Origin: Lucinisca nassula
Taxonomy: Eukaryota > Mollusca > Bivalvia > Lucinida > Lucinidae
DNA: 64,000 nucleotides
Assembly: GCA_963580285.1 (NCBI GenBank)
Contig: OY757016.1
Span: forward strand, 45,957,124-46,021,123
Reading direction: 5' to 3'
The translations under genes were made by a program, and so were the position numbers. Position 1 is the stretch's first letter. Each line of letters opens with the position of its first letter. This document shows positions 26,539 through 36,094 of the stretch, piece after piece. The notes below the pieces were generated by a model. It saw nothing but the letters and a program-made list of their open reading frames with translations, ran no database searches and was not told the DNA's origin.

Positions 26539-28738
26539 CTTTGTATATCTTTGCTGAGAAAGAAGAAGATGTGCGTGAAAAGGATAATCCCGAAAAATTT
26601 ACACTGACGTGAAAGAAAAATAGATAAGGCACCAATCCGTGAAAAAGTGGACAACCGTGAAAAAAGTGGACATAAAGAAATACAAAATAAAGGAATGAAA
26701 AAAGATGGATGTGCGTGAAAAGGGTGGAAAAGGTACCAGTCCGAGAATCTTTAAGAAGAAGATGTGCGTGAAAAGAATAATCCTGAAGATAAATGTACAC
26801 TGACGTGAAAAAAATAGACAAGGCAACAATCCGTGAAAATAATGGACATCTGTAAAAAAGTGGACATAAAGAAATGAAAAATAAAGGAATGAAAAAAGAT
26901 GGATGTTCGTGAAAAGGGTTGAAAAGGTACCTGTCCGAGAAAGAAGAAGATGCGCGTGAAAAAGATAATCCCGAAGAAAAATGTAGACTGACATGACAGG
27001 AAAAAAGATAAGGCACCAATCCGTTAAAAAAGTAGACATCCGTGATAAAAGTAGCCATAAAGAAATACAAAGGAAAGGAATGAAAAAGAAGATGTGCGTG
27101 AAAAGGGTGGAAAAGGTACCAGTCCGTAAAAGTAGAAGATGTGCGTGAAAAGGATAATCACGAAGAAAAATGTACACTGACGTGAAAGAAAAACAGAAAA
27201 GGCAACAATCCGTGAAAAAAGTGGGCATGCGTGAAAAAAGTGGACATAAAAAAAAACAAAATAAAGGAATGAAAAAAGATGAATGTGCGTGAAAAGGGTT
27301 GAAAAGGTACCATTCCGAGAAAGAAGAAAAAAAAGATAATGCACCAAACCGTGAAAAAAGAGGACAGGCGTGAAAAAAAGTAGTTAAAAAGAAATACAAA
27401 GAAAAGGAATGAAACAAGAAAGTGCGTGAAAAGGGTTGAAAAGGTGCCATGCCGTAAAAGAAGATGTGCGTGAAAAGGAAAGTCACGAAGATAAATGTAC
27501 ACTGACGTGAAAAAAAGATAGATAAGGCAACAATCCGTGAATAAATGGGACATAAAGAAATACAAAGAAAAGGAATGAAAAAAGAAGATATGCGTGATAA
27601 GGGTTTAAAAGGCACCAGTCCGAGAAAGAAGAAGATGTGCGTGAAAAGGATAGTCACGAAGACAAATGTTCAAGCAACAATCCGAGAAAAAGTGGACATC
27701 CGTGTAAAAAGTGGACATGTGTGAAAAAGTGGACATAAAGAAATACAAAGGAGAGGAATGAAAAAAGAAGATGTGCGTGAAAAGGGTTGAAAAGGTATCA
27801 GTCTGTGAAAGCAGAAGATGTGCGTGAAAAGGATAATCACGAAGACAAATGTACACTGACATGAAAGAAAAACAGATAGGCAACAATCCGTGAAAAAGTG
27901 GACATGCGTGAAAAACCTAGACATAAAGAAATGCAAAATAAAGGAATGAAAAAAGATGGATGTGCGTGAAAAGGGTTGAAAAGGTTTCTGTCCGAGAAAG
28001 AAGAAGATGCGCGTGAAAAGAATAATCCCGAAGAAAAATGTAGACTGACGTGAAAGAAAAATAGATAAGCCACCAATCCGTGAAAAAAGTGGACATATGT
28101 GAAAAAAATAGACAAAAGAAATACAAAGAAAAGGAATGGAAGAAGAAGATGTGCGTGAAAAGAGTTGAAAATATACCTGTCCGAGAAAGAAGAAGATGCG
28201 CGTGAAAAGGATAATCATGAAGAAAAATGTACACTGACGTGACAGAAAAATAGATAAGGCACCATTCCGTGAAAAAAGTGGACAGGCGTGGAAAAAGCAA
28301 ATATAAAGAAATACAAGAAAAGGAATGAAAAAAGAAGATGTGCATGAAAAGGTTTGAAAAGTTATCAGTCCGTGAAAGAAGAAGATGCGCGTAAAAAAGG
28401 ATAATCACGAAGATAAATGTTCACTGACGTGAAAGAAAAATAGATAAGGCAACAATCCGTGAAAAAAGTGGACATGCATGAAAAAAGTGGACATAAAGAA
28501 ATACAAAGAAAAGGAATGAAATAACAACATGTGCGTGAAAAGGTTTGAAAAGGTACCTGTCCGTGAAAGAAGAAGATGTGCGTGATAAGGATAATCACGA
28601 AGAAAAAGGTACACTGACATAACAGAAAAATAGATAAGGCAACAATCCGTGAGAAATTTGGACATCCGTGAAAAAAATGGACATAAAGAAATCCAAAGGA
28701 AAGGATTGAAAAAAGATGGATGTGCGTAAAAAGTGTTG

Positions 28739-29065
28739 AGTGTGTTAATTCGGGTTTAACGTCGCTTTCAACAATTTTTTAGTCATATCTCGACGTTGTC
28801 TGGTTGCGACAGGGAGCTCAATGCTCACTTTAATAATGCTGCCTCACTGAAGTATCATATCCCAGGCACATTACATGATTCCACACCAAGTCACATTATC
28901 CTGAGACTGGGTCGACCAGTCCTAGCTCTACCCCGTAAATCTGAGTGCCAAGCGAGGAGCAGCTAGTACCATTCTTAACGACTTTGGTATGTCGCGGCCC
29001 GGGATCGAACCCGTGACCTCCCGTTCCCCGGAATGGACACTCTACCAACTGAGCTATCGGGGCCG
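28739..29065 (-). mobile_element. tRNA-derived SINE, full length
   Basis: Reverse-strand copy, ~327 bp, of the same family as the element at 26,208. It lies between gttg (28,735-28,738) and gtgaaaaggattg (29,066 on). Read on the minus strand the flanks are ...ccttttcac / caacactttt..., so it is inserted in the caacccttttcac block of the satellite unit. The right-arm copies use the same position. Confidence 0.92.
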
Positions 29066-30974
29066 GTGAAAAGGATTGAAATGGTACCAGTCCCAGAAAG
29101 AAGAAGATGTGCGCGATAAGGATAATCCCGAAGAAAAATGTAGACTGACGTGAAAGAAAACTAGATGAGGCACCAATCCGGGAAAAAGTTGACATGCGTG
29201 AAAAAAGTAGACATAAGAAATATAAAGAAAAGGAATGAAAAAAGAAGATGTGGGTGAAAAGGGTTGAAAAGGTACCTGTCCGTGAAAGAAGATGTGCGTG
29301 ATAAGGATAATCGCGAAGAAAAATTTATACTTACGTGAAAGAAAAATAGATTAGACAACAATCCGTGAAAAAGTGGACATGCGTGAAAAAAGCGGACATA
29401 AAGAAATACAAAGAAAAGGAATGAAAAAAAAAAGATGTGCATGAAAAGGGTTGTAAAGGTACCAGTCCGTGAAAGCAGAAGATGTGCGTGAAAATGATTA
29501 TCACGAAGAAAAATGTACACTGACATGGAAGAAAAACAGATAAGACAACAATCCGTGAAAAAGTGGACATCCGTGAAAAAAGTGAACATAAAGAAATGCA
29601 AAATAAAGGTATGAAATAAGATGGATGTGCGTGAAAATGGTTGAAAGTGTACCTGTCCGAGAAAGAAGAAGATGCGCGTGAAAAGGATAATCCCGACGAA
29701 AAATGTAGACTGACATGAAAGGAAAAAAGGTAAGGCACCAATCCGTTAAAAAAGTAGGCATCCGTGAAAATAGTGGACATAAAGAAATACAAAGGAAAGG
29801 AATGAAAAAAAGAAGATGTGCGTGAAAAGGGTTGAAAAGGTACCAGTCCGTGAAAGCTGAAGATGTGCGTGAAAAGGATAATCACGAAGATAAATGTACA
29901 CTGACGTGAAAGAAAAACAGATAAGGCAACAATCCGTGAAAAAGTGGACATGCGTGAAAAAGGTGGACATAAAGAAATATGCAAAATATAGGAATGATAA
30001 AAGATGGATGTGCGTGAAAAGGGTTGAAAAGGTACCAGTCCGAGAAAGAAGATGTGCGTGAAAAGAATATTCCAGAAGATAAATGTACACTGACGTGAAA
30101 CAAAAATTTATAAGGCACCAATCCGTGTAAAGAGGTGACATCCTTGAAAAAAGTGTACATAAAGAAATACAAAATAAAGGAATGAAAAAAGATGGATGTG
30201 CGTGAAAAGGGTTGAAAATGTAACTGTCCGAGAAAGAAGAAGATGTGTGTGAAAAGGATAATCCCGAAGATAAATGTACACTGACGTGAAGGAAAAACAG
30301 ATACGGCAACAATCCGTGAAAAAGTGGATATCCGTGAAAAAAGTGGACATAAAGAAATGCAAAGTAAAGGAATCAAAAGATGGATGTGCGTGAAAAGGGT
30401 TGAAAAGGTACCTGTCCGAGAAAGAAGAAGATGCGCGTGAAAAGGAAAATCACCAAGAAAAATGTACACTGACGTGAAAGAAAAACAGATATGGTAACGA
30501 TCATTGAAAAAAGTTGAAAATCCGTGAAAAAAGTGGACATCAAGAAATGCAAAATGAAGGAATGAACAAAGCTGGATGTGCGTGAAAAAGGGTTGATAAG
30601 GTACCTGTCCGAGAAAGAAGACGATGCGCGTGAAAAGGATAATGAGAAGAAAAATGTACACTGACGTGAAAGAAAAATAGATAAGGCACCAATCCGTGAA
30701 AAAGTGGACAGGCGTGAAAAAAGGTAGACATTAGGAAATACAAAGAAAAGTAATGAAAAAAGAAGATGTGCATGAAAAGGTTAAAAAAGGTACTTGTCCG
30801 TGAAAGAAGAAGATGTGCGTGATAAGGATAATCACGAAGAAAAATGTACACTGACGTGAAAGAAAAATAGATAAGGCAACAATCCGTTAAAAAACAGGAC
30901 ATCCGTGAAAAAAGCGGACATAAAGAAATACAAAGGAAAGGAATGAAAAAGATGGATGTGCGTGAAAAAGGTTG

Positions 30975-31302
30975 AGTGTGTGGATTCAGGTTTAACGTCG
31001 CTTTCAACAATTTTTCAGTCATTATCCCGACGTTGTCTGGTTGCGACAGGGAGCTCAATGCTCACTTTAATAGTGCTGCCTCACTGAAGTATCATGCCCA
31101 ACACTCAGTACATGATACCACACCCAGTCACATTATCCTGACACTGGGTCGACCAGTCCTAGCTTTACCCCGTAAATCTGAGTGCCAAGCGAGGAGCCGC
31201 TAGTACCATTCTTAACGACTTTGGTATGTCGCGGCTCGGGATCAAACCCGTGACCTCCTGTTCCCCAGAGTGGACACTCTACCAACTGAGCTATTGTGGC
31301 CG
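30975..31302 (-). mobile_element. tRNA-derived SINE, full length, most island-proximal left copy
   Basis: Reverse-strand copy, ~328 bp, same insertion position in the satellite unit as the copy at 28,739. It has private changes in the tRNA-like part (ctattgtggccgg at the 5' end, gggatcaaacccg in the B box), so its polymerase III promoter is probably weakened. It ends 630 bp from the left edge of the gene island. Confidence 0.9.
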
Positions 31303-31932
31303 GTAAAAAGGATTGAAATGGTACCAGTCCCAGACAAAAGAAGATGTGCGTGATAAGGATAATCCCGAAGAAAAATGTAGACTGACGAAAAATAAAAATA
31401 GATAAGGCACCATCCCGTGAAAAAAGTGGACAGGGGTGAAAAAAGATGACATAAAGAAATACAAAGAAACGGAATAAAAAGAGAAGATGTGCGTGAAAAG
31501 GGTTGAAAAAGTACCAGTCCGTGAAAGAAGAAGATGAGCGTGAAAAGGATAATCACGAAGAAAAATGTACACTGACGTGAAAGAAAAATAGAGAAGGCAA
31601 CACTCCGTGAAAAAAGTGGACATGCTTGAAAAAAGTGGACATAAAGAAATACAAAGAAAAGGAATGAAAAAATAAGATCTGCGTGAAAAGGGTTGAATAG
31701 GTACCTGTCCGAGAAAGAAGAAGATGAGCGTGATAAGGATAATCACGAATAAAAATGTACACTTACGTGAAAGAAAAATATATAAGGCAACAATCCGTGA
31801 AAGAAGTGGACATCCGTGAAAAAGGTGGATATAAAGGAGTACAAAGAAAAGGAATGAAAAAAAAGATGTGCATGAAAAGGGTTGAAAAGGTACCACTCCG
31901 TGAATGCAGAAGATGTGCGTGAAAAGGATAAT

Positions 31933-32146
31933 GAAAAAAACGAAAAATACCAGGCTTCCGAAGGGGTGCGTTGCTGTTTTTGAGTTCGAATCTCCGGATA
32001 CACGACTTTTTTATTCGGAAACAGTGACTATATCCCCACTTCTTAAATTTAAGACCACTTTTGAACAGTCCCAAAGGTGGTATCTGACCAGAGGACATTG
32101 TATGCAGAAAACATTATTGCAAACACTGTGGATCCAGATCAGACTG
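31933..32146. other. Left non-coding edge of the island
   Basis: About 210 bp of unique sequence between the last satellite monomer and the first Polinton-like gene. It contains gagttcgaatctc, which resembles a tRNA T-arm, but no tRNA fold is seen. ORFs crossing it read antisense to the neighbouring gene and are not supported. Confidence 0.5.
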
Positions 32147-32582
32147 CTACTTGTTTGGTCTGCACAGTTCTTTATGATAGTTATAGGCCACAAAGGCTGT
32201 CACACCCATTCCAAGGATAATGAAGGCACACTCGCGGTCTTTCTGGTCGTCACTCGGTTGGTAAAAGTCGGAGAGCTGGGGTTCGGGCCCCAGGTCAGCA
32301 AGGCTGACATTTTTTTCCGGTGACCCGCGCATACAGGCGCATCGCGTCATCGACGTCTTTGAAAGTTTGAACGGCGTGCCTCTAGCGGCGGAGTTCCTCA
32401 GTGATGAAATCAATACGCTCGGTCCGTTTTCGAGACCATTCTGCCTGTGCAGTCTGTAATTCTTCGACGGCTTTATCGTAACGCTTGCGTTCTTCGTCCA
32501 CGCCAGATTTTTTCAACATGGAGAACAAGTAGTTCGATCCCGAGAACGCCAGAGCGTTCACCAGGGCACCGCCAACGAGCAT
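32147..32582 (-). pseudogene. Conserved Polinton small membrane protein, broken
   Basis: The frame opens with an ATG at 32,582. It shows a hydrophobic N-terminus (AMLVGGALVNALAFSGSNYL), then a charged helical stretch rich in E, R, K and Q. An in-frame TAG stops it at 32,382-32,384. The same frame stays readable for about 25 codons beyond the stop. After a run of seven T (32,315-32,322) the protein-like signal continues in another frame, with LGPEPQLSDFYQPSDDQK and a C-terminal membrane segment (FIILGMGVTAFVAY), ending at 32,147. One nonsense change and one frameshift at a homopolymer therefore split the gene. The pieces resemble a membrane protein commonly found at this end of invertebrate Polintons; its function is not known to me. 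The stop of the upstream 81-codon gene lies just before the start. Confidence 0.7.
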
Positions 32583-32590
32583 AGCAATAC

Positions 32591-32836
32591 TCACCAATAC
32601 TCCATGATATCAGCAGGTATCAGCTCCTGTTTAATTAGCATTTCTTTGGTTGCCATGGCGAGAGCGACGTCAACTATGGTCATGCCCACATCGCGGGTTA
32701 TGAAGTCTAGTTTCGGGGGGCTTTTCCCAATCGCCATCTTGCTAAGCCGGGCGTATCCCACAGCGATGCCACAGACGACAGCGCTATGGTAGAGCTCGTT
32801 GACAAGCATTTTACAATCAGCTGCCGGGGTTGTCAT
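32591..32836 (-). CDS. Small conserved Polinton membrane protein (81 aa)
   Basis: Open reading frame of 81 codons with two hydrophobic stretches, about residues 17-30 (HSAVVCGIAVGYAR) and 49-62 (DVGMTIVDVALAMA), joined by a basic loop with SPPKLDF. This predicts a two-pass membrane protein. I recognise the pattern LVNELYH...VVCG...PKLDF...IPADIM from Polinton elements, where a short protein of this type lies near the capsid and ATPase genes; its role is unknown and could be virion-membrane or assembly related. A second ATG (residue 10, at 32,809) is an equally good start. It lies 8 bp before the start of the next gene in the same direction and 19 bp after the previous one. It appears intact. 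Confidence 0.72.
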   Translation of the reverse strand: MTTPAADCKMLVNELYHSAVVCGIAVGYARLSKMAIGKSPPKLDFITRDVGMTIVDVALAMATKEMLIKQELIPADIMEYW

Positions 32837-32855
32837 TATTGCTACGGAACGGGCT

Positions 32856-33350
32856 TCACTCCATATAGAATGTGTCTGGGCTTGTCTTTAATTGTGGTTG
32901 CTGCGAAACAACAAGCCGCTTGGGCATCGACGCTGTCGATGAGTCAACGGTGGGTGCCACTTGTGGCGTTTGTATACCCCGTGTGGCGCGCAAGCGCAGA
33001 AGAAACATGAGTGCACCGCCCGTAAGACAAGCCCCAATAATCCATGGTGTCCAGTCGGTTAATCCTTGGTTGTAAGCTGCACCACTGCGTGACGGTTCCT
33101 TTGGAGGAGTACTGACATCAGCTGCGCTGACTGGTGGACGAAATGAGTCTTTGGCCGTCCGAAGCTGTTCGAGCAGCCGTTCCTGTTTGGCCTTTCTGGC
33201 AGCAGCTCCAGCACGCCCGGCCGCCACTTTTTTCGGATCCCTAACCGTGTAGCTTCGCAATGGCTTGGGGGTCGTAACTCTGTCTGCAAGACTCTGTGCT
33301 GGCTCTCGATTCTCCTGTTGCTCCGCAACAATCTGTTCGTTCTCCGACAT
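32856..33350 (-). CDS. Basic single-pass membrane protein of Polinton (164 aa)
   Basis: Intact 164-codon frame starting at an ATG. Residues 1-30 are acidic and Gln-rich. Residues 36-66 are strongly basic and Ala/Lys-rich (DPKKVAAGRAGAAARKAKQE), predicted helical. Residues ~102-119 form one membrane segment (PWIIGACLTGGALMFLLRL), followed by a Pro/Ser/Thr-rich tail. The basic patch before a membrane anchor suggests a DNA- or capsid-contacting membrane protein, but that is inference. The architecture and the DWTPWIIG stretch match a conserved Polinton protein of unknown function. The upstream gene's alternative reading frame overlaps its first ~110 bp. Confidence 0.7.
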   Translation of the reverse strand: MSENEQIVAEQQENREPAQSLADRVTTPKPLRSYTVRDPKKVAAGRAGAAARKAKQERLLEQLRTAKDSFRPPVSAADVSTPPKEPSRSGAAYNQGLTDWTPWIIGACLTGGALMFLLRLRATRGIQTPQVAPTVDSSTASMPKRLVVSQQPQLKTSPDTFYME

Positions 33351-33922
33351 CGTTTATATCATAGATGGTAATAGGGTATTGTCCAAATCGACAGTGCTTC
33401 ACTGTAGTAAGCGCGGCAGTTAGCCACGCCAAGTACATGCCGATCGTAGAGTTCGCAGGTAGCACTGCTAAGTGCGTGTCCGACAAATGGGTCGCCCTCG
33501 AGGTCAGCAATAAGACAAGGTTGGTTTTCGGCCGGTATCGGGAGAAACATAGATGTCAGCCCCGCATAAAGCTGTAGCGCTGTAGACCCCAGCGTCTTCG
33601 TCATCGCTGCCCCAAGCCTTGTTTCATAGCGGGCGTAAAACTTTTCGATTTCGCTATTGTCCAGAGCGTCGGTCTGTTCTGCAGTGAGAACCTTCCCATG
33701 CACAACTAGTCCATACTGCTTGGCTTGGCATCCCACTACCAATGCGGCGAGCCTTTCACGGTATTTTTGCACCCGGTCCTCGAGGAGCGGCTCCTCATGG
33801 CCGTCTGACGTCGCTGCCGTTCCTACCGCGGTTGGGTCTTCAGCGTTCTGCCTTTGCTCTGTCGTTCCAATCAGCTCATCGATCAGTTCGTAACAGTCCA
33901 TAGCTATTGCTTTGCGATTCAT
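33241..33922 (-). pseudogene. Conserved Polinton protein of unknown function, frameshifted near C-terminus
   Basis: The main frame (33,359-33,922) encodes 187 residues. It has an acidic N-terminus and a helical core with QYGLVVHGKVLTAEQTDAL, then FYARYETRLGAAMTKTLGS and LIADLEGDPFVGHALSSATC, a pattern I recognise from invertebrate Polintons but cannot assign a role. After CELYD (about 33,435-33,445) the protein-like signal moves to another frame (GMYLAWLTAALTTVKHCRFG), which runs on to 33,241 and overlaps the start of the next gene. A one-base frameshift near 33,440 is the simplest reading. The start ATG at 33,922 overlaps the stop of the 57-codon gene upstream in an ATGA arrangement. Confidence 0.66.
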
Positions 33923-34092
33923 TGCGAGTTGGCGGACCAGTCTAATATAGTGTCGAAAGCGCTGGCAGAAGCGTGCGTGTGTGTGTGCGTGTGCGTCTGA
34001 GTAATGCCAATATACTGCCTAGCAATAAAGAACAGCAGTACCAGCTGCGCGCCAAGCACTGTGATTAGCAGTCCTTCAGTTACTTCGTACAT
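33919..34092 (-). CDS. Short membrane protein, 57 aa, between ATPase and next gene
   Basis: A 57-codon frame shorter than usual ORF cut-offs. Residues ~7-27 are hydrophobic (GLLITVLGAQLVLLFFIARQ), one membrane anchor. Next comes a Thr-His repeat encoded by an acgcacac microsatellite, then an amphipathic tail ending DWSANSQ. The start lies inside the last codons of the ATPase frame (17-nt overlap), and the stop TGA overlaps the next ATG as ATGA. Overlaps on both sides, all on one strand, support a real gene in a compact viral-style array. A small membrane ORF in this position is, from memory, common in Polintons; function unknown. Confidence 0.58.
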   Translation of the reverse strand: MYEVTEGLLITVLGAQLVLLFFIARQYIGITQTHTHTHTHASASAFDTILDWSANSQ

Positions 34093-34711
34093 TACTTAAC
34101 ACCATATAAGCAGCTGGTTGGTCTGTCTTTAATAAAAGCTTAGCATGCTTTGTCTCGGCTAACTGCTGCCTCAACGACGCCCGCTGTTCTCGTGTGGAGA
34201 TCACATCATTCTCGCGCAAGCAGTCTTCGAATGAATCACGATCCTTGCAGTAAAACAAACAGACCCAGCGCGTCTGCTCGCGCAAGTCCTTCAAGACGGA
34301 GTTGTACTTTTGAGTGAGAACCCAGACGCTCTGGTCAGCATGGCGGGCCGCGAACGCTAGCTCTGACAGCGTGTCTTTCTTTTTCGTCAAAGCCTTCGTG
34401 GCCGAGCAGTCATCGATGATATGTAAGGTAGGCTGGCACATAAACACCTGGTAAAACGCTCGCAAGTAATCGTGGAGGCGCTCGCCGGGGTCTAGAACGT
34501 ATACCGCAGGGTCGGTCCAGATCGTGGGGCGCTGGTATGTTTTATTATACTTTATGGTGGGGCAGAGGACCATGATGTGCCGAAAGAACTCCCGGTAGGG
34601 GCCTTCGAGCAGATCTAGGATAAAAACGTTTTTTCCGCATCCCGTTTCCCGCATATTGTCGCCGAATGGGCCGTGCGCGGTAGGAGATTTATCAATCGTT
34701 CCGCAGGAACA
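34076..34711 (-). pseudogene. FtsK/HerA (A32)-like genome-packaging ATPase, P-loop degenerate
   Basis: The open frame from ATG 34,654 gives 192 residues. It contains the Walker A region ETGCGKNVFILDLLEG, a Walker B region PTLHIIDDCSATKAL (hhhhDD), a sensor-like SVWVLTQKYNSVLKDLREQT, and a C-terminal KLLLKTDQPAAYMVL, the order of Polinton/adenovirus-like packaging ATPases of the FtsK/HerA fold that pump DNA into capsids. The loop lacks the first Gly of GxxxxGK (an Arg is there) and has Asn where Ser/Thr should bind Mg-nucleotide, so it is probably inactive. Codons upstream of 34,654 stay open back to the capsid stop TAG at 34,712 and look protein-like (KSPTAHGPF), but no ATG is available, so the true start seems lost. 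The ORF follows the capsid gene immediately in the same frame. Confidence 0.8.
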
Positions 34712-36009
34712 CTAATAGCCCGCTGAGACGAACCGGCCATTTTCGATGTTAAGCTGTACATCCATGATGACGTAGAGGTAGATGTTCAATGCGCCAGCAG
34801 CCTCGGCTCTTTTCGTTATCTGGATGGTCACACCTTCGCTGGCATTCTCTATCCGCCTGCCGGAGCCGTGGAACCGGTCGTCGTCGCTTGTCCTGAAGTC
34901 AAGCAACAGCGCGTACTTGCTGGTGAGGTATTCCGCAAGGCTAACGTCGGCTAGGGCAATGTCTTTTTCGACCGTTGCCACTTCAGGGTGTCGCCTGCTT
35001 CCGGCTGCGAAGAGCTTCCTCGCTTCATCAAACATCTGGTAAGAGCGCATCCCTTGGCTGAAGAGTTGGTTGGGGATCCCCTCGATGGTGACCTCGACCT
35101 TGGCGATTTTCGGGTTATAGAAGGCCTCTGTGTCGCGAGCGAAGGGCTGTTGCACGGCTTCATCCTCAAATAGCATCAGGATGTCCTTCATGCTGCGGGC
35201 GGGCACGTTGAGATTGCTATTCCAGAGGGTGTCGCTCTTGTCTTTACCGATTTTGCGGTGCTGCAGTACCCTGTCGTACAGGATCGAAATACGGCTTCTG
35301 TACTGGTTGTTGATCATTTGTGCCAGCTCCGCAGGGTGACCATGTCATACTCCAGACAGATGTTTCCAATGTCGAAAGAGGCACCTCTGCCTGTGGCCTG
35401 GATCACACGATTGTAGTCGTTGAACGTGAGCTCATACTCGAGTCGGTCGCCAAGCGCGCTCTGGTAGAATGGCATGTGGCTCTCGAGTAGCTCGCAGTCC
35501 AGTGGGATGTAGAAACGATTGCCGAAAGCATCGGCGACGGGTTTGTCCGCTAGAACGGACTCATCTCTGCTCCCAGCATTGATTCGGATCCTCGTCGTAT
35601 TTTGGTTTTCCGGCGTATCATTGCCTTGGTACTGGGCATTTTTCCTCTCTGAAGCCGTCCTCCAGAGATCGCGGTAGCAGTGGAACACATCACTATCGTC
35701 GATGGTGAGGACCTCATTTCCCGAAATTTTTATGACGGTCTTTTTCACGAGGGCGCGGCCTAGGTTCTGAACCAAGGTCCAATTGGCATCCTCGCTGTGC
35801 ATCGTTATCGTTAAGGCCAACCTCGCGGTCCCGGGGACGATGACATCATGTTTGCCGAGGTAGGGGAATCGAACCAGAAGCTGCTGGTTCGGGCCGATCG
35901 TGCTGGGATTGTTAGTTATCGACACCGATTGCCTCACCCCTTTTACCCCAAGGGGTTCGCGGAGGCACCGGTAGGGGTCAAGCTTTCGTCCGTACTTACT
36001 TGATGACAT
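34712..36009 (-). pseudogene. MCP: Double jelly-roll major capsid protein, split by one frameshift
   Basis: Two adjoining frames make up the gene. The N-terminal 231 codons (35,314-36,009) start at an ATG and include NLGRALVKKTVIKISGNEVL, DDSDVFHCYRDLW, GNRFYIPLDCELLESHMPFY and LEYELTFNDYN. The C-terminal ~201 codons (34,712-35,317) include SRISILYDRVLQHRKIGKDK, LNVPARSMKDILMLFED, FYNPKIAKVEVTIEGIPNQL and SQGMRSYQMFDEARKLF. These are hallmark segments of the Polinton major capsid protein, which forms pseudohexameric capsomers. The frame changes near a GGG run at about 35,334-35,336; the pieces abut without loss of recognisable sequence, so one base is missing. Total length (~432 codons) fits the shorter end of the family. 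A genuine mutation, a sequencing error and, less likely, programmed frameshifting are all possible. Confidence 0.86.
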
Positions 36010-36094
36010 GGTGTCAGCTTCGTTGACACTCGACCAAGTCGTCTGTTTTAAAGATGCGCGACAACCTTCAAATGCACATACTTGTTATATAGAT
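36010..36094. promoter_or_regulatory. Divergent intergenic region between capsid and rightward gene
   Basis: The 85 bp separating the leftward capsid gene from the rightward coiled-coil gene must hold both 5' ends. It contains a perfect hairpin, GTGTCA (36,011-36,016) paired with TGACAC (36,024-36,029) around a 7-base loop next to the capsid ATG, and the AT-rich ttatatag just before the rightward ATG at 36,095, which could act as a TATA-like element. Function is inferred from position only. Confidence 0.35.

Larger units (their letters stand above)
22553..28060 (+). repeat. ~2.59-kb tandem duplication; second copy carries a SINE
   Basis: The segment at about 22,553-25,138 is repeated from about 25,139 to 28,060. 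The offset is ~2,586 bp up to position 26,207 and ~2,929 bp afterwards. The difference of ~343 bp equals one SINE plus its target duplication in copy 2. Shared markers are the taaactaaaggaatg junction, the inverted patch (23,566-23,620 and 26,148-26,207) and the aatctttaagaagaag motif (23,816 and 26,746). Confidence 0.85.
87..31932 (+). repeat. Left satellite arm, ~185-190 bp monomers, purine-rich on + strand
   Basis: The marker gtgcgtgaaaagggttgaaa recurs every ~166-210 bp (for example near 81, 247, 446, 631, 841, 1012, 1199, 1386), giving a monomer of about 185-190 bp. Each monomer is built from diverged short subunits around the core cgtgaaa: ccgtgaaagaagaag, gtgcgtgaaaaggataatc, acgtgaaagaaaaatag, then a doublet ending in gtggacatgcgtgaaaaaag and gtggacataaagaaat. 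Most monomers also carry ggtacc after the gttgaaaa block and tgacgtga near the middle. The + strand is mostly A and G, so the complementary strand has few stop codons; this explains the long Phe/Ser/His-rich ORFs, which I do not call genes. Monomers diverge by substitutions and small indels, while larger blocks are near-identical (see separate entries). Confidence 0.95.

Noticed and set aside
1075..31896. Dozens of long leftward ORFs rich in Phe, Ser, His and Leu in the left arm (up to ~560 codons)
   Set aside because: They follow the satellite exactly, overlap in all three frames, and arise because the pyrimidine-rich strand has few stop codons. No conserved domain or independent codon signal is seen.
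87..31932. CRISPR-like array of short repeats
   Set aside because: The repeats are contiguous diverged satellite monomers with no constant repeat separated by unique spacers, and no cas genes are present.
31904..32323. Rightward 139-codon ORF at the left island edge
   Set aside because: It starts in satellite, crosses the unique edge and reads antisense to the recognisable membrane-protein pseudogene.
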